Assembly (NCBI GenBank): GCA_018242045.1 | Contig: JAFECR010000010.1 | Span: forward strand, 154,619 to 207,804 | Source of the DNA: Pseudomonadota bacterium | GTDB lineage: Bacteria; Pseudomonadota; Gammaproteobacteria; Berkiellales; Berkiellaceae | Length of the DNA stretch: 53,186 nt | Reading direction: 5' to 3' | Shown here: positions 18,670 through 27,599 of the stretch, piece after piece | Numbering within the stretch: the stretch's first letter is position 1 | How the letters are laid out: each line of letters opens with the position of its first letter | Notes under the pieces: model-generated | What the model saw: the letters and a program-made list of their open reading frames with translations, nothing else | Told to the model about the DNA's origin: nothing | Databases searched by the model: none | Position numbers and translations under genes: made by a program

Positions 18670-21486
18670 ATGAGCAAAAGACATTTATCAAAACTACCAC
18701 TTAAATCAAGTGCAGTGGCACCGGGTGATATCGTTGGGGGATTAATCTATGTAATGGATAAGCCCGTTGGCGTAGAGCCAGGCATGATAGGCATCAGCAG
18801 AGATAGCGCTGCCTATCTTGATTTTGTCAAAATGCAACTTGATATGCTAGAAAAAGCGTCCCACCCAAACACACAACTGCAAGCGCGTTTTTCAACAATT
18901 TTAAAACAACACCCTGATTATAATACTTTAGACTTGCCAAAAAAAATCGATATTTTGCTTGAAGATAAAGTTCACATTAAACGTAATCGGCCTATGAGTA
19001 AAACTGATTTAAAAAAGATATTTTTTGATTTAGGAAAATATCATGAAGTGAAAGCCGGAGAATATTATGAAAATGTTGGCTGTGGTGGTTTATTATTTCA
19101 TGAATATAAAAAAGCCCTAAACATCAACAAAAAAGATCATTTTGCAGAGCACATCCAGAAATTAATAGATAAAAAAAATGAAGTCTATATGGTCAAACAA
19201 GACGGAAAAATGGTTTTAGGACGAACAGGGCCCAATAGTAAAAGATTAATGAAAACTGAAATTGGCCGCAAATTGCAAATTCTCGCTCACCCTTTTATCT
19301 CGCTGGCAACGCTTGGTGTTTCAGCACTTGGATTTGGCGTAGGTATTTTGGGATGGCGTGCCCTTATCATGAGCCAAAGCAAACCCATTGATGCCAATGC
19401 CGCAGCCATTGCAGAAGAGGTCGCAACCAAAGTTGCCAACATTCGTGGTTTTAATTCACAAGAGATAGAAATTATTGAAGGAACTTATGAAGACAATACA
19501 CCAAAACTAGCAACCATTGTCACTTGGTCTCCAGGATGTCGTGACCTAACTGGAAAACTGGCAGGCGCAGAAAGCAACAAAAACAACGTAATTGTCAGTT
19601 GCAATAAAGAAGGTCCTATCAAAGTAGATGCACAAGGAAACATCATCAGAATTAAAAGAGCCCACAAAGCAGCAGAAAAAACCTATGAAAAAATTCTCAA
19701 GGATGGCTCGATTCAAATTGTCAACAAACAAGACTATATGAACGCCATGGCCGTCTCAGAAGACACCATTGCTGGTCTTGGCGAATCACTTATTAGCTTT
19801 ATTAGTATGGGGGATAGAGACGGTATTGGCGAACTTGGCCAAAATAAAGTTATTTTACCACTCAAACCTCCTCAGGGAAAATATCAATATCAATTCTTTG
19901 GTATCGATTTTGGTAAAGCTTATGAAAATGAAAACCCAATTATCCATACCTTAGCAGATGATTTTAGCATTATTAATCCAAGCAATCGAAAACAACGCTT
20001 TTTGAATATTTCCATTTTATATGACACGCCATTAAGAGAAAAAATGAAAGGTGTTTATTTATTGGCAGCATTGCGCAATAAATTTACAGATGAACAAAAA
20101 GAAAATATCGCCAAAGACTATGAATCAAATGGTGATAAATTGTTTGCTGATAAATTACGTGCTTATCCTGAGTCTTTATTTGATAAATATGGTGAGGATA
20201 TTGGCCTTGAACTAGAAAACACTGAAGGTGAAAAGCTGTTACAAGCGCAGAAAGTGAAAAGATGGATAAAAAATGGCGATCTGTGGTGGATAAAAAACGA
20301 AGAAAATAAATATCTTGAAATGGCCAGCAAAGCTGATAAGAAATTAAAAACGCATTATTTGCATTATGCTGACAAACTTGCCAATATCTATACCCTTGCC
20401 CAAACTGCTGATAAAAAAGTGTTAGACGTATTTGCAAAACGATTCCAGTTAATGCCTAAACAAATTGAGATTCTGGATAATTTGGAAAAATTAACTGCCG
20501 AACATGTTCATGTAAAGTCACCCGATGGCAAAGTATGGTTAAATCATCTTCGTGTAGAAAGAGAAGACCGAATTGCCTGGCAATGCGAAGAAAAAGAGGG
20601 TAAATTCAATTTGATTTGTTCAGCATCTACCAACCTTGCTCAAATCAGACAAAAACTATCTTTAATTAAAAATAATCCGCTAGCTGATAAAATTAAAATT
20701 ATCAATAATCAACTCTCTATCGCAGGCCTTTCTCAACAAGATATGAATATCTTAAGCGAACTTATCACTGAAGAAAAGGTAGCATCCATGCGAAAAGATG
20801 CTGCTGGCTTTAGAACCAACGCCATGCAGGCAGAGTTTCATCAACGTCTTATGCTAAATGAGCAACAGCAAAAACAATCAGAACCAAAAGCAAAAATGCA
20901 AGCAACCCAACCAGAAAGTTTAGATGATTTAACGCCTAAAACAGCACTATCTCAAAAAGAGCTTAGAAAAAAACCTGTGGCATATTATGCGCAAAGTAAT
21001 AAAGAATCAAATACTCGTGAGATTATAACGCAAAACCAAATCGATACTAAAAAATTAGCCTCATTTTATGAACAACATCAAGCGCAATTCCCCTCTTTGC
21101 ATATTAATCGGAAAAGTAAAGGAAAATTGATAATAGATATTGATGTTCCCAACATTAACTCCCCATTTCAAGCTTTCGTTGAAGAGGATGATGCCAATCA
21201 AAAATTAAATTATTCTGCAAAAAATGATCTTTTTGTAAAAGAAAAAGAAGATGATTTTGCATCGGTCTGTCAAGAATTATGCAGCTTTGCTGTCAATGCA
21301 GCAGAACCTTTTACCCAATTTGATATTTCAGTGGCACCACCTGACAAAAGATCTATTTTACAACAAACCTTTGAAAAGGCGATTGCGAAGGCTGTTTTGG
21401 AAAAACGATTTGATGAGGCTTCAAAACCAAGCATTATTGGATCTGAAAAACCTAAATCTGTTTCAATCATTGCACACCGACTGTAG
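18670..21486 (+). CDS. Large orphan protein with a kinase-like catalytic motif
   Basis: 938 residues, not assignable by eye to a named family. Residues 1-195 are soluble and lysine-rich. A hydrophobic glycine-rich stretch at 205-233 looks membrane-associating. Residues 245-300 resemble a kinase N-lobe pattern (EEVATK, GTYEDNTPKL, then LTGKLAG). Residues 381-393 read GDRDGIGELGQNK and 411-418 read GIDFGKAY, the layout of a catalytic loop followed by a metal-binding DFG in PI3K/PI4K-, HipA- and Fam20-like kinases. Residues 480-760 are helical and charged. A beta-alpha module at about 840-915 resembles the C-terminus of the protein at 34135-35679. No signal peptide. The gene is inserted between tpiA and glmM and meets glmM tail to tail with a 14-bp gap. 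An effector role is inference. Confidence 0.75.
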   Translation: MSKRHLSKLPLKSSAVAPGDIVGGLIYVMDKPVGVEPGMIGISRDSAAYLDFVKMQLDMLEKASHPNTQLQARFSTILKQHPDYNTLDLPKKIDILLEDKVHIKRNRPMSKTDLKKIFFDLGKYHEVKAGEYYENVGCGGLLFHEYKKALNINKKDHFAEHIQKLIDKKNEVYMVKQDGKMVLGRTGPNSKRLMKTEIGRKLQILAHPFISLATLGVSALGFGVGILGWRALIMSQSKPIDANAAAIAEEVATKVANIRGFNSQEIEIIEGTYEDNTPKLATIVTWSPGCRDLTGKLAGAESNKNNVIVSCNKEGPIKVDAQGNIIRIKRAHKAAEKTYEKILKDGSIQIVNKQDYMNAMAVSEDTIAGLGESLISFISMGDRDGIGELGQNKVILPLKPPQGKYQYQFFGIDFGKAYENENPIIHTLADDFSIINPSNRKQRFLNISILYDTPLREKMKGVYLLAALRNKFTDEQKENIAKDYESNGDKLFADKLRAYPESLFDKYGEDIGLELENTEGEKLLQAQKVKRWIKNGDLWWIKNEENKYLEMASKADKKLKTHYLHYADKLANIYTLAQTADKKVLDVFAKRFQLMPKQIEILDNLEKLTAEHVHVKSPDGKVWLNHLRVEREDRIAWQCEEKEGKFNLICSASTNLAQIRQKLSLIKNNPLADKIKIINNQLSIAGLSQQDMNILSELITEEKVASMRKDAAGFRTNAMQAEFHQRLMLNEQQQKQSEPKAKMQATQPESLDDLTPKTALSQKELRKKPVAYYAQSNKESNTREIITQNQIDTKKLASFYEQHQAQFPSLHINRKSKGKLIIDIDVPNINSPFQAFVEEDDANQKLNYSAKNDLFVKEKEDDFASVCQELCSFAVNAAEPFTQFDISVAPPDKRSILQQTFEKAIAKAVLEKRFDEASKPSIIGSEKPKSVSIIAHRL

Positions 21487-21500
21487 TGGTTAATCGAATT

Positions 21501-22850
21501 TTAAACCGCTCTGGCTGCATCCTTGACTGCCTGCACTAAAGTGTGGGCAGTTTGCTCTATTAACGCTTTATTTTCTCCTTCAACCATGACCCTGACAACC
21601 GGTTCAGTACCAGAAGATCGCAATAAAATACGCACTTTGCTTTGTAATTCATGCTCAAGTTGGAAAATAATCGATTTTACCCGTGTGTCATTCACAACTT
21701 GCGCACCATCTTGCACTGGTACATTCAACAACACTTGCTCACATTTATTCATACCTTTTTTTAATTCATGCAAGGTTTTTTGTGTACGGCAAAGCTCGCT
21801 TAATATTTGTAAGGCACTGATAATGCCATCACCTGTTGTGGTTTTATCTAAGCAAATGATGTGACCAGAGCCTTCACCACCCAACAACCAATCATTTTGC
21901 ACTAAGGCATCCATAACATATCTATCACCCACTTTGGTTCGCACAAAAGGGATCTGTAATTTTGCAAAAGCTTTTTCTAAGCCTAGATTACTCATTTGGG
22001 TACCAACCACCCCTCCTTTTAAAATACCCCTCTCATGATAGGCATGAGCGATAACATAGAGTAACTCATCACCATCAACCACTTCGCCTTGATGATCAAC
22101 AAAGATCACTCTATCTCCATCACCATCAAACGCGATACCAAGATCAGCTTGTTGCGATAGCACGGCTTGCTGCAATGCCTTGGGATGGGTTGAGCCACAA
22201 TTATCATTGATATTAAAACCATTGGGTTGTTGGTGAATCACGATAGCCTGTGCGCCTAATTCAGTAAACACATGCGGTGCGATGTGATAAGTTGCGCCAT
22301 TAGCACAATCAATAATGATTTTTAGCCTCTTTAGGTCAAAAGAACTTAAAAAAGTTCCTTTACAGAATTCAATATAACGCCCAGCAGCATCTTCTAAGAA
22401 TTTGGCTCGGCCAATATCATTGGCTTGCACAGTGGTCATGGGCTCACCAAGCAAATTTTCAATTTTACTTTCAATCGCATCAGGTAATTTTTTACCTTCA
22501 CTGCTAAAAAATTTTATTCCATTGTCGTAATACGGGTTATGAGAAGCACTCACAACCACACCAACTTGTGCTCCCACTGAGCGAGTGAGGTAAGCCACTG
22601 CTGGTGTTGGCATCGGGCCAAGTAGCAACACATCCAATCCTGCTGACACAAACCCGGCTTCTAATGCTGCTGACAACATATATCCGGAAATACGCGTATC
22701 TTTGCCGATCACGACGGTGCCTCGACCTTCTTGCGCTAAAACTTTTCCTGCGGCCCAACCCAACTTTAAGGCAAATTCAGCAGTAATAGGGTGTACCCCT
22801 GTGCGGCCACGGATCCCATCCGTGCCAAAATATTTACGCGGTACAGACAT
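21501..22850 (-). CDS. glmM: Phosphoglucosamine mutase
   Basis: Converts glucosamine 6-phosphate to glucosamine 1-phosphate on the way to UDP-GlcNAc for peptidoglycan and lipopolysaccharide. 449 residues. The catalytic phosphoserine is S103 in SASHNP; the metal-binding loop is D242-G-D244-G-D246-R; the phosphate-binding LLRSSGTEPVVRVMVE is at the C-terminus. The start (MSVPRKYFGTDGIRG) overlaps the folP end by 17 bp, so the two are in one operon with ftsH. Confidence 0.97.
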   Translation of the reverse strand: MSVPRKYFGTDGIRGRTGVHPITAEFALKLGWAAGKVLAQEGRGTVVIGKDTRISGYMLSAALEAGFVSAGLDVLLLGPMPTPAVAYLTRSVGAQVGVVVSASHNPYYDNGIKFFSSEGKKLPDAIESKIENLLGEPMTTVQANDIGRAKFLEDAAGRYIEFCKGTFLSSFDLKRLKIIIDCANGATYHIAPHVFTELGAQAIVIHQQPNGFNINDNCGSTHPKALQQAVLSQQADLGIAFDGDGDRVIFVDHQGEVVDGDELLYVIAHAYHERGILKGGVVGTQMSNLGLEKAFAKLQIPFVRTKVGDRYVMDALVQNDWLLGGEGSGHIICLDKTTTGDGIISALQILSELCRTQKTLHELKKGMNKCEQVLLNVPVQDGAQVVNDTRVKSIIFQLEHELQSKVRILLRSSGTEPVVRVMVEGENKALIEQTAHTLVQAVKDAARAV

Positions 22851-23679
22851 CGGTTAATCTCTCCTTTATGAAAGGCCGCAAGGCTTTCACCACAGCAAGT
22901 GCATCCTTGGTAGGGGCAACATCATGGGTGCGGATAATCGTACTGCCTTGTAATGCTGCAATCACAGCTCCGGCAATACTGGCAAATAATCTTTGATCTG
23001 CAGGCTTATTCAGTATTTCACCAAACATGGATTTTCTCGATAAACCCACAACTATAGGTGAACCTAGCTGTTTAAAAACAGATAGATTACCTAACAAAGA
23101 TAAATTGTGTGCTAAATTTTTACCAAAACCAAAACCAGGATCAATCCAAATATTCTCTCGTAAAATGCCTGCCTTTTGACAAAGTTCAAGTCTATTTTTC
23201 AAGAAGTCATAAACATGGGTCACCACGTTTTCATAGGTAGGCAAAATCTGCATGGTTTCTGGCAATCCCTGCATATGCATTAAACAAACAATCACAGAAG
23301 ATCTACTCACTAAATCCATTGCCTCAGGCGAACTCAAAGCTGACACATCATTGATGATCTTAACACCTGCTTGAACTGCGGCTTTCATCACGCTGACATG
23401 GCGAGTATCAATGGAAATAGGCAGGGTAATTTCTTTTACTAGAGCCTCAATCACAGGCAATACCCTATCGCATTCTTCTGTTTCGCTAATAGACTTTGCA
23501 CCTGGCCTAGTTGATTCTCCGCCAATATCAATAATATCGGCCCCTTCTTCGGCAAGACGTAAAGCGCGTTGTATTGCTTGTGTAGGGGAAAAATAACGTC
23601 CGCCATCGAAAAAAGAATCTGGGGTTACATTTAAAACCCCCATGATTTTGATAGGCATCAAATTTTCTTGTGATTTCAT
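22834..23679 (-). CDS. folP: Dihydropteroate synthase
   Basis: Folate-pathway enzyme joining p-aminobenzoate to dihydropterin pyrophosphate. 281 residues, TIM barrel. The signature MGVLNVTPDSFFDGG, the GADIIDIGGESTRPGA loop and the pterin-site motif FGFGKN are all present, with the C-terminal R-x-HD (IIRTHDV). The start used is ATG 23679; an ATG seven codons later (MPIKIMG) is possible, as neither has a clear ribosome-binding site. Lies 19 bp after ftsH. Confidence 0.96.
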   Translation of the reverse strand: MKSQENLMPIKIMGVLNVTPDSFFDGGRYFSPTQAIQRALRLAEEGADIIDIGGESTRPGAKSISETEECDRVLPVIEALVKEITLPISIDTRHVSVMKAAVQAGVKIINDVSALSSPEAMDLVSRSSVIVCLMHMQGLPETMQILPTYENVVTHVYDFLKNRLELCQKAGILRENIWIDPGFGFGKNLAHNLSLLGNLSVFKQLGSPIVVGLSRKSMFGEILNKPADQRLFASIAGAVIAALQGSTIIRTHDVAPTKDALAVVKALRPFIKERLTDVCTA

Positions 23680-23698
23680 ATTTCAATTATTGGGAAAA

Positions 23699-25642
23699 TT
23701 AGTGTGACTTAGCAGTATCACTTCCATCCATACTACTACGTTTTTCTGAATCAACTGAAGAAGGGCCCTTCGAATGACCAGTGACAGGCGGTTCTTTAGA
23801 TGATGTATCCCCAGTTGACCATCCATCTGGTTCTCTTGGGGTACGACCAGCCATTAAATCATCTAATTGCTTGGCATCGATAGTTTCATATTTCAACAAC
23901 GCTTCTGCCATTTTGTGAAGAATAGCTTCTTTCTCAACAAGAATTTCCTTTGCCCGCTCATAGTTTCTATCAATAATTTTTCGTATTTCTTCATCGATAA
24001 CGCTAGCAGTAGTGCTTGCAACCTCTTTGCGAACACTGACACTATGTCCTAAAAAGACTTCACCTTCATCTTCACTATATGTTAATGGTCCTAATTTCTC
24101 AGATAACCCCCACTTGGTGACCATATTTCTGGCAATCTCGGTTGCTCGTTTAATATCATTGGATGCGCCAGTCGTAACACTTTCTGCCCCAAATATTAGT
24201 TCTTCTGCAATACGACCACCAAACAAACTGGTAATGGAACCCTCAAGGCGTTTTTTAGAATAACTATATCTATCTTGTTCTGGTAAAAACATCGTGACGC
24301 CAAGCGCTGCAGAACGCGGAATAATGCTCACTTTATAAACCGGATCATGTTCTGGCACAGTTAAACCAACAATAGCGTGTCCTGCTTCGTGATAAGCTGT
24401 TAACTTGCGTTCCTGATCGCTCATTACCATGCTGTGGCGTTCGACCCCCATAATAATTTTATCTTTGGCATGTTCCATCTCAACCATGTCAACTAAACGC
24501 TTATTATGGCGAGCAGCCAATAGCGCTGCTTCATTCACTAAATTCGCCAAATCCGCGCCGGAGAACCCAGGTGTTCCTCTGGCAATCACTTTAGGATCAA
24601 CATCATCATTCATGGGAATTTTACGTAAATGCACTTTAAGAATTTGTTCACGCCCTCTGACATCAGGCAAACCTACAACAACTTGTCTATCAAAGCGACC
24701 TGGTCGCAATAAGGCTTTATCCAATACATCAGGACGGTTAGTTGCAGCAATAACGATAACGCCTTCATTACCTTCAAAACCATCCATTTCTACCAGCAAC
24801 TGGTTAAGTGTTTGTTCTCGCTCATCATGACCACCACCTAAGCCAGCACCACGATGACGTCCCACTGCATCAATTTCATCGATAAAAATAATACAAGGTG
24901 CATGTTTCTTGGCTTGATCAAACATATCTCGCACGCGAGAAGCTCCCACGCCAACAAACATTTCTACAAAGTCTGAACCTGAAATGGTAAAGAAAGGCGC
25001 CTTTGCTTCACCAGCAATTGCTTTGGCAAGCAAGGTTTTACCTGTACCAGGTTGGCCAACCAATAAAACACCGCGCGGAATTCGTCCACCAAGACGTTGA
25101 AATTTTTCTGGATCTTTTAAAAAATCGACAAGCTCTTTGACTTCTTCTTTAGCTTCATCCACACCAGCCACATCAGCAAAAGTAACTTTGACTTGATCTT
25201 CTCCCAATAGTCGCGCACGGCTTTTGCCAAAGGTCATGGCACCTCGCCCGCCGCCACCTTGCATCTGGCGCATAAAATACATCCACACACCAATGAAAAG
25301 AATAATGGGGAACCAACTGATAAATATGTTCATCAGCAAACTTTGCTGTTCAGGTGCTTTACCAATAACAGTGACTTTATTATTTATTAGCTCAGCCATC
25401 AGATAATCATCTGGTATAGGGGGTATATAGGCGATAAAGTTTTCATCTGTCCGCGAAGTCCCTCGAATTTGACGACTATCGATAGTGACAGATTTTACAT
25501 CCCCTTTTTTGACATTATCTAAAAATTGAGAATAAGGGATCTTGGCGACCTGATTATGTCTGGGGCCAAAGTTGCTAAATACGGACATCAAGATAACGGC
25601 AATGATGAGCCATAATACGAGATTTTTTACCATGTCATTCAA
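23699..25642 (-). CDS. ftsH: ATP-dependent zinc metalloprotease FtsH
   Basis: Membrane-anchored AAA+ protease that degrades misassembled membrane proteins and regulators. 647 residues from a TTG at 25642 giving [17 protein letters not shown] lies just upstream at good spacing, whereas the next ATG (25633) is too far from it, and the E. coli protein has the equivalent MSDMAKN start. Two TM segments (near residues 6-25 and 105-125) enclose a periplasmic domain. Walker A GQPGTGKT is at 196-203, Walker B is IIFIDEIDA, and the zinc site HEAGH is at 418-422. The Ser/Pro-rich tail is likely disordered. Downstream of rlmE, as in most gammaproteobacteria. Confidence 0.96.
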   Translation of the reverse strand: MNDMVKNLVLWLIIAVILMSVFSNFGPRHNQVAKIPYSQFLDNVKKGDVKSVTIDSRQIRGTSRTDENFIAYIPPIPDDYLMAELINNKVTVIGKAPEQQSLLMNIFISWFPIILFIGVWMYFMRQMQGGGGRGAMTFGKSRARLLGEDQVKVTFADVAGVDEAKEEVKELVDFLKDPEKFQRLGGRIPRGVLLVGQPGTGKTLLAKAIAGEAKAPFFTISGSDFVEMFVGVGASRVRDMFDQAKKHAPCIIFIDEIDAVGRHRGAGLGGGHDEREQTLNQLLVEMDGFEGNEGVIVIAATNRPDVLDKALLRPGRFDRQVVVGLPDVRGREQILKVHLRKIPMNDDVDPKVIARGTPGFSGADLANLVNEAALLAARHNKRLVDMVEMEHAKDKIIMGVERHSMVMSDQERKLTAYHEAGHAIVGLTVPEHDPVYKVSIIPRSAALGVTMFLPEQDRYSYSKKRLEGSITSLFGGRIAEELIFGAESVTTGASNDIKRATEIARNMVTKWGLSEKLGPLTYSEDEGEVFLGHSVSVRKEVASTTASVIDEEIRKIIDRNYERAKEILVEKEAILHKMAEALLKYETIDAKQLDDLMAGRTPREPDGWSTGDTSSKEPPVTGHSKGPSSVDSEKRSSMDGSDTAKSH

Positions 25643-25732
25643 GGTGGACCCCTTGGTGTAGCTACATCTAATTAAGTTAAACAACCTATCATATTATGAT
25701 CGGCATAGTTTGTATAAGGTATAACAAAGGTA

Positions 25733-26356
25733 CTATATATTATAGTAGCCTCTGGCCAAGACATACAGCTCGCGAGAAGCCGATCTTGAAGCATCAGGCT
25801 TTCGAATAACCACGCGACGAAAGCGTTGGCGCAAATTTTTAATATAAAGATCAAAGCCTTCCCCTTGAAAGACCTTAACCAAAAAACCACCATCTGGTTT
25901 TAAACAGCGCGCTGCAAATTCCCATGCAAGATCAGCCAAAACCATGATCCGTGGCTGATCCACTGCCATTACACCACTTAAGTTAGGAGACATATCTGAA
26001 ATGATCCAGTGTGCTTTTTCAGATCCCAGCATCTGCTCAAGGTTTTCTAAAACACCTTGCTCAGAAAAATCGCCTTGAATAAAGCTAATCCCAGGAAGCG
26101 GATCCATCTCTAATTTATCTAGAGCAATGACTTTTCCATTTTTACCAACGAGTTTCTTAATCACTTGAGACCAACCACCAGGTGCTGCCCCCAAATCGAT
26201 CACTGTCATATTAGGACTAAAAAGATGATCCTTTTCATGCAATTCTAACAATTTGAAACTTGCACGAGAACGATACCCCAATTTTTGGGCTTTTTGCACA
26301 TATGGATCATTGATATGTCGCTGGATCCAAGATTTACCATGTTTTGTAATTGCCAT
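25733..26356 (-). CDS. rlmE: 23S rRNA 2'-O-methyltransferase RlmE (FtsJ)
   Basis: Heat-shock-associated methyltransferase acting on U2552 of 23S rRNA. 207 residues. The SAM-binding motif VIDLGAAPGGWSQ and the catalytic K-D-K-E tetrad are visible: K in RASFKLLE, D in SDMSPNLSG, K in LVKVFQG and E in GEGF. Divergent from yhbY (69 bp between the starts) and followed by ftsH, the standard order. Confidence 0.97.
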   Translation of the reverse strand: MAITKHGKSWIQRHINDPYVQKAQKLGYRSRASFKLLELHEKDHLFSPNMTVIDLGAAPGGWSQVIKKLVGKNGKVIALDKLEMDPLPGISFIQGDFSEQGVLENLEQMLGSEKAHWIISDMSPNLSGVMAVDQPRIMVLADLAWEFAARCLKPDGGFLVKVFQGEGFDLYIKNLRQRFRRVVIRKPDASRSASRELYVLARGYYNI

Positions 26357-26425
26357 TTTACAGAGGGGATATTCTCAGGTTAAAATACGATAAGTTGATC
26401 TACATTCTAAAGTAATTTAAGCCAA

Positions 26426-26698
26426 ATGTTAACCCGCGCCTTTTTAAAAAACCTAATTACCAAAGCTCATCCTTTAAGACCCGTTGTATTAATTGGCCAT
26501 AAAGGGCTCACTGCTCAAGTCCATAATGAAGTGGATGCTGCCTTAACTGCGCATGAATTAATCAAAGTCCGGGTGAATGCACCTACTCGGGAACAGCGAA
26601 AAAACATGGTAGCAGAACTTGCAAAGATGCATCAGGCAGAAGTTGTGCAATATGTTGGCCATATCGTCGTGCTATACAGGGTCAATCCACAAACCTAA
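26426..26698 (+). CDS. yhbY: CRM-domain ribosome-associated RNA-binding protein YhbY
   Basis: 90-residue single CRM domain that binds pre-50S particles. It shows the family pattern LIGHKGLTAQVHNEVDAALTAHELIKVRV (the GxxG loop is GHKG) and the C-terminal VVQYVGHIVVLYR. Normally adjacent to greA; here two extra genes separate them. No Shine-Dalgarno sequence is visible before the ATG. Confidence 0.93.
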   Translation: MLTRAFLKNLITKAHPLRPVVLIGHKGLTAQVHNEVDAALTAHELIKVRVNAPTREQRKNMVAELAKMHQAEVVQYVGHIVVLYRVNPQT

Positions 26699-26726
26699 TA
26701 TACTCTTTCACCTTTGCTTTTAGGCG

Positions 26727-26806
26727 TTGTTGGCTGCGCTCACTCACCCCAGTCATGCACTAATCAAAGCTGCACGCCTGGGGATTCGTTCTCTTGCCGA
26801 ATTTCC
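26727..26806. repeat. Dispersed intergenic repeat, copy 1
   Basis: An 80-bp non-coding stretch after yhbY. It shares the 15-mer CTCACCCCAGTCATG (26743-26757) and flanking matches (TTGTTG-CTGC before it; GATTC or AATTC and CTTG-CG after it) with an inverted, more diverged copy at 44964-45038. Probably a genome-wide intergenic repeat family. No open frame spans it. Confidence 0.65.
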
Positions 26807-26902
26807 AATACTAATTTAGTTTTAAATCTAATGTTAACATAATTACTTTTTTAGAGGAAACGCATAAAATTATGTTATATTTTTAACTTAAAATACGACT
26901 GA

Positions 26903-26941
26903 GTGCCGTGAGCTTGATTCTGCAAACAGAAATCACGGCAC
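26903..26941. terminator. Long hairpin between convergent genes
   Basis: Perfect 9-bp arms GTGCCGTGA (26903-26911) and TCACGGCAC (26933-26941), with an inner stem TTCTG/CAGAA around CAAA. It lies between yhbY (+) and the exported NTF2-like gene (-), 16 bases beyond the latter's stop. Neither side has a long T run, so it is either a bidirectional terminator without a strong U-tract or an RNA 3'-end stabiliser. Confidence 0.5.
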
Positions 26942-26957
26942 ATGAAAAATTGTGAGA

Positions 26958-27407
26958 TCAGGCAATTACTTCATTGAAGTAGGCAACGCGATTGTTTTTC
27001 ACAATCATATACCCCATCACCAAAATTTTAACAGGTTCATTTTTAGCATTTTTCCCTTCCAAGGTATAATGCAAATAAACACGATCACCGCATTGGCGAG
27101 CATCTATTTTATCAACATCAACATGTAAAAATGCATAATGATCGTTTAGCTCGATAAAATGATCGTAATGCTCTTTAATGCCAGTGCAAACAAGTTTGTC
27201 ATTCGTGATCATTTTGGCATCTTGGCTAAAATGCTTTGCCACTGCTTCTTGCGTAAAAGACTCCCGCTTTTCACTGGCAATTTGATTAAACCATCGGTAA
27301 GTGTCTAAAACCACCTTGATGTCTGAGCTTACTTCTTTAGCATGACACACAAAAGTAAGTGCAAGAGAAAGAATACAAGCAGAAAATACTTTTTTTATTG
27401 AAAACAT
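26958..27407 (-). CDS. Small exported NTF2/SnoaL-like protein
   Basis: 149 residues with a clear Sec signal peptide (basic MFSIKK, hydrophobic 8-20, cleavage after CHA at about residue 23). The mature part of about 125 residues has the alpha-then-curved-sheet rhythm of the NTF2-like/SnoaL superfamily (YRWFNQIAS near the start, then FSQDAKMITND, then strands around VYLHYTLEG and KILVMGYMIV). Two cysteines (in LVCTG and RQCGD) could form a disulfide. No catalytic set can be assigned. Divergent from the Ppx-like gene across a palindrome-rich region. Confidence 0.6.
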   Translation of the reverse strand: MFSIKKVFSACILSLALTFVCHAKEVSSDIKVVLDTYRWFNQIASEKRESFTQEAVAKHFSQDAKMITNDKLVCTGIKEHYDHFIELNDHYAFLHVDVDKIDARQCGDRVYLHYTLEGKNAKNEPVKILVMGYMIVKNNRVAYFNEVIA

Positions 27408-27481
27408 TTTTAAATCCTTTGTTTAAACATCATAAAATAGCTGCCTTTTGCCGGAAAATAAACAACATTCATCTTTTTTTC

Positions 27482-27527
27482 GGTTGTTCGTCGATAATTT
27501 CGTCGAAAATATCGTCCCATATGTTTA
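27482..27527 (+). repeat. Three 12-bp direct repeats beginning TCGTC
   Basis: Starting just before 27490, three 12-bp units in tandem begin TCGTCGATAATT, TCGTCGAAAATA and TCGTCCCATATG; the third runs into the left arm of the adjacent palindrome. Regular 12-bp spacing puts the units on nearly the same helix face, which suits a cooperative DNA-binding protein (inference). Confidence 0.5.
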
Positions 27528-27550
27528 CTTAGTCGACTAATAAACATATG
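27518..27550. promoter_or_regulatory. 33-bp near-perfect palindrome, probable operator
   Basis: Arms CATATGTTTA (27518-27527) and TAAACATATG (27541-27550) enclose the self-complementary core TTAGTCGACTAA (27529-27540); a single unpaired C at 27528 is the only break. It lies between the divergent starts of the NTF2-like gene (27407) and the Ppx-like gene (27600). There is no T-run on either strand, so a protein-binding operator or cruciform is likelier than a terminator. Confidence 0.6.
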
Positions 27551-27563
27551 ATTCTGCTACTAT

Positions 27564-27587
27564 TTATTCTACCTTTTATTCTACCTT
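27564..27587 (+). repeat. Two perfect 12-bp tandem repeats in the leader of the Ppx-like gene
   Basis: TTATTCTACCTT occurs twice back to back (27564-27575 and 27576-27587), directly before AGG (27588-27590), the likely ribosome-binding site nine bases from the ATG. Confidence 0.7.
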
Positions 27588-27599
27588 AGGAAAATCGCT

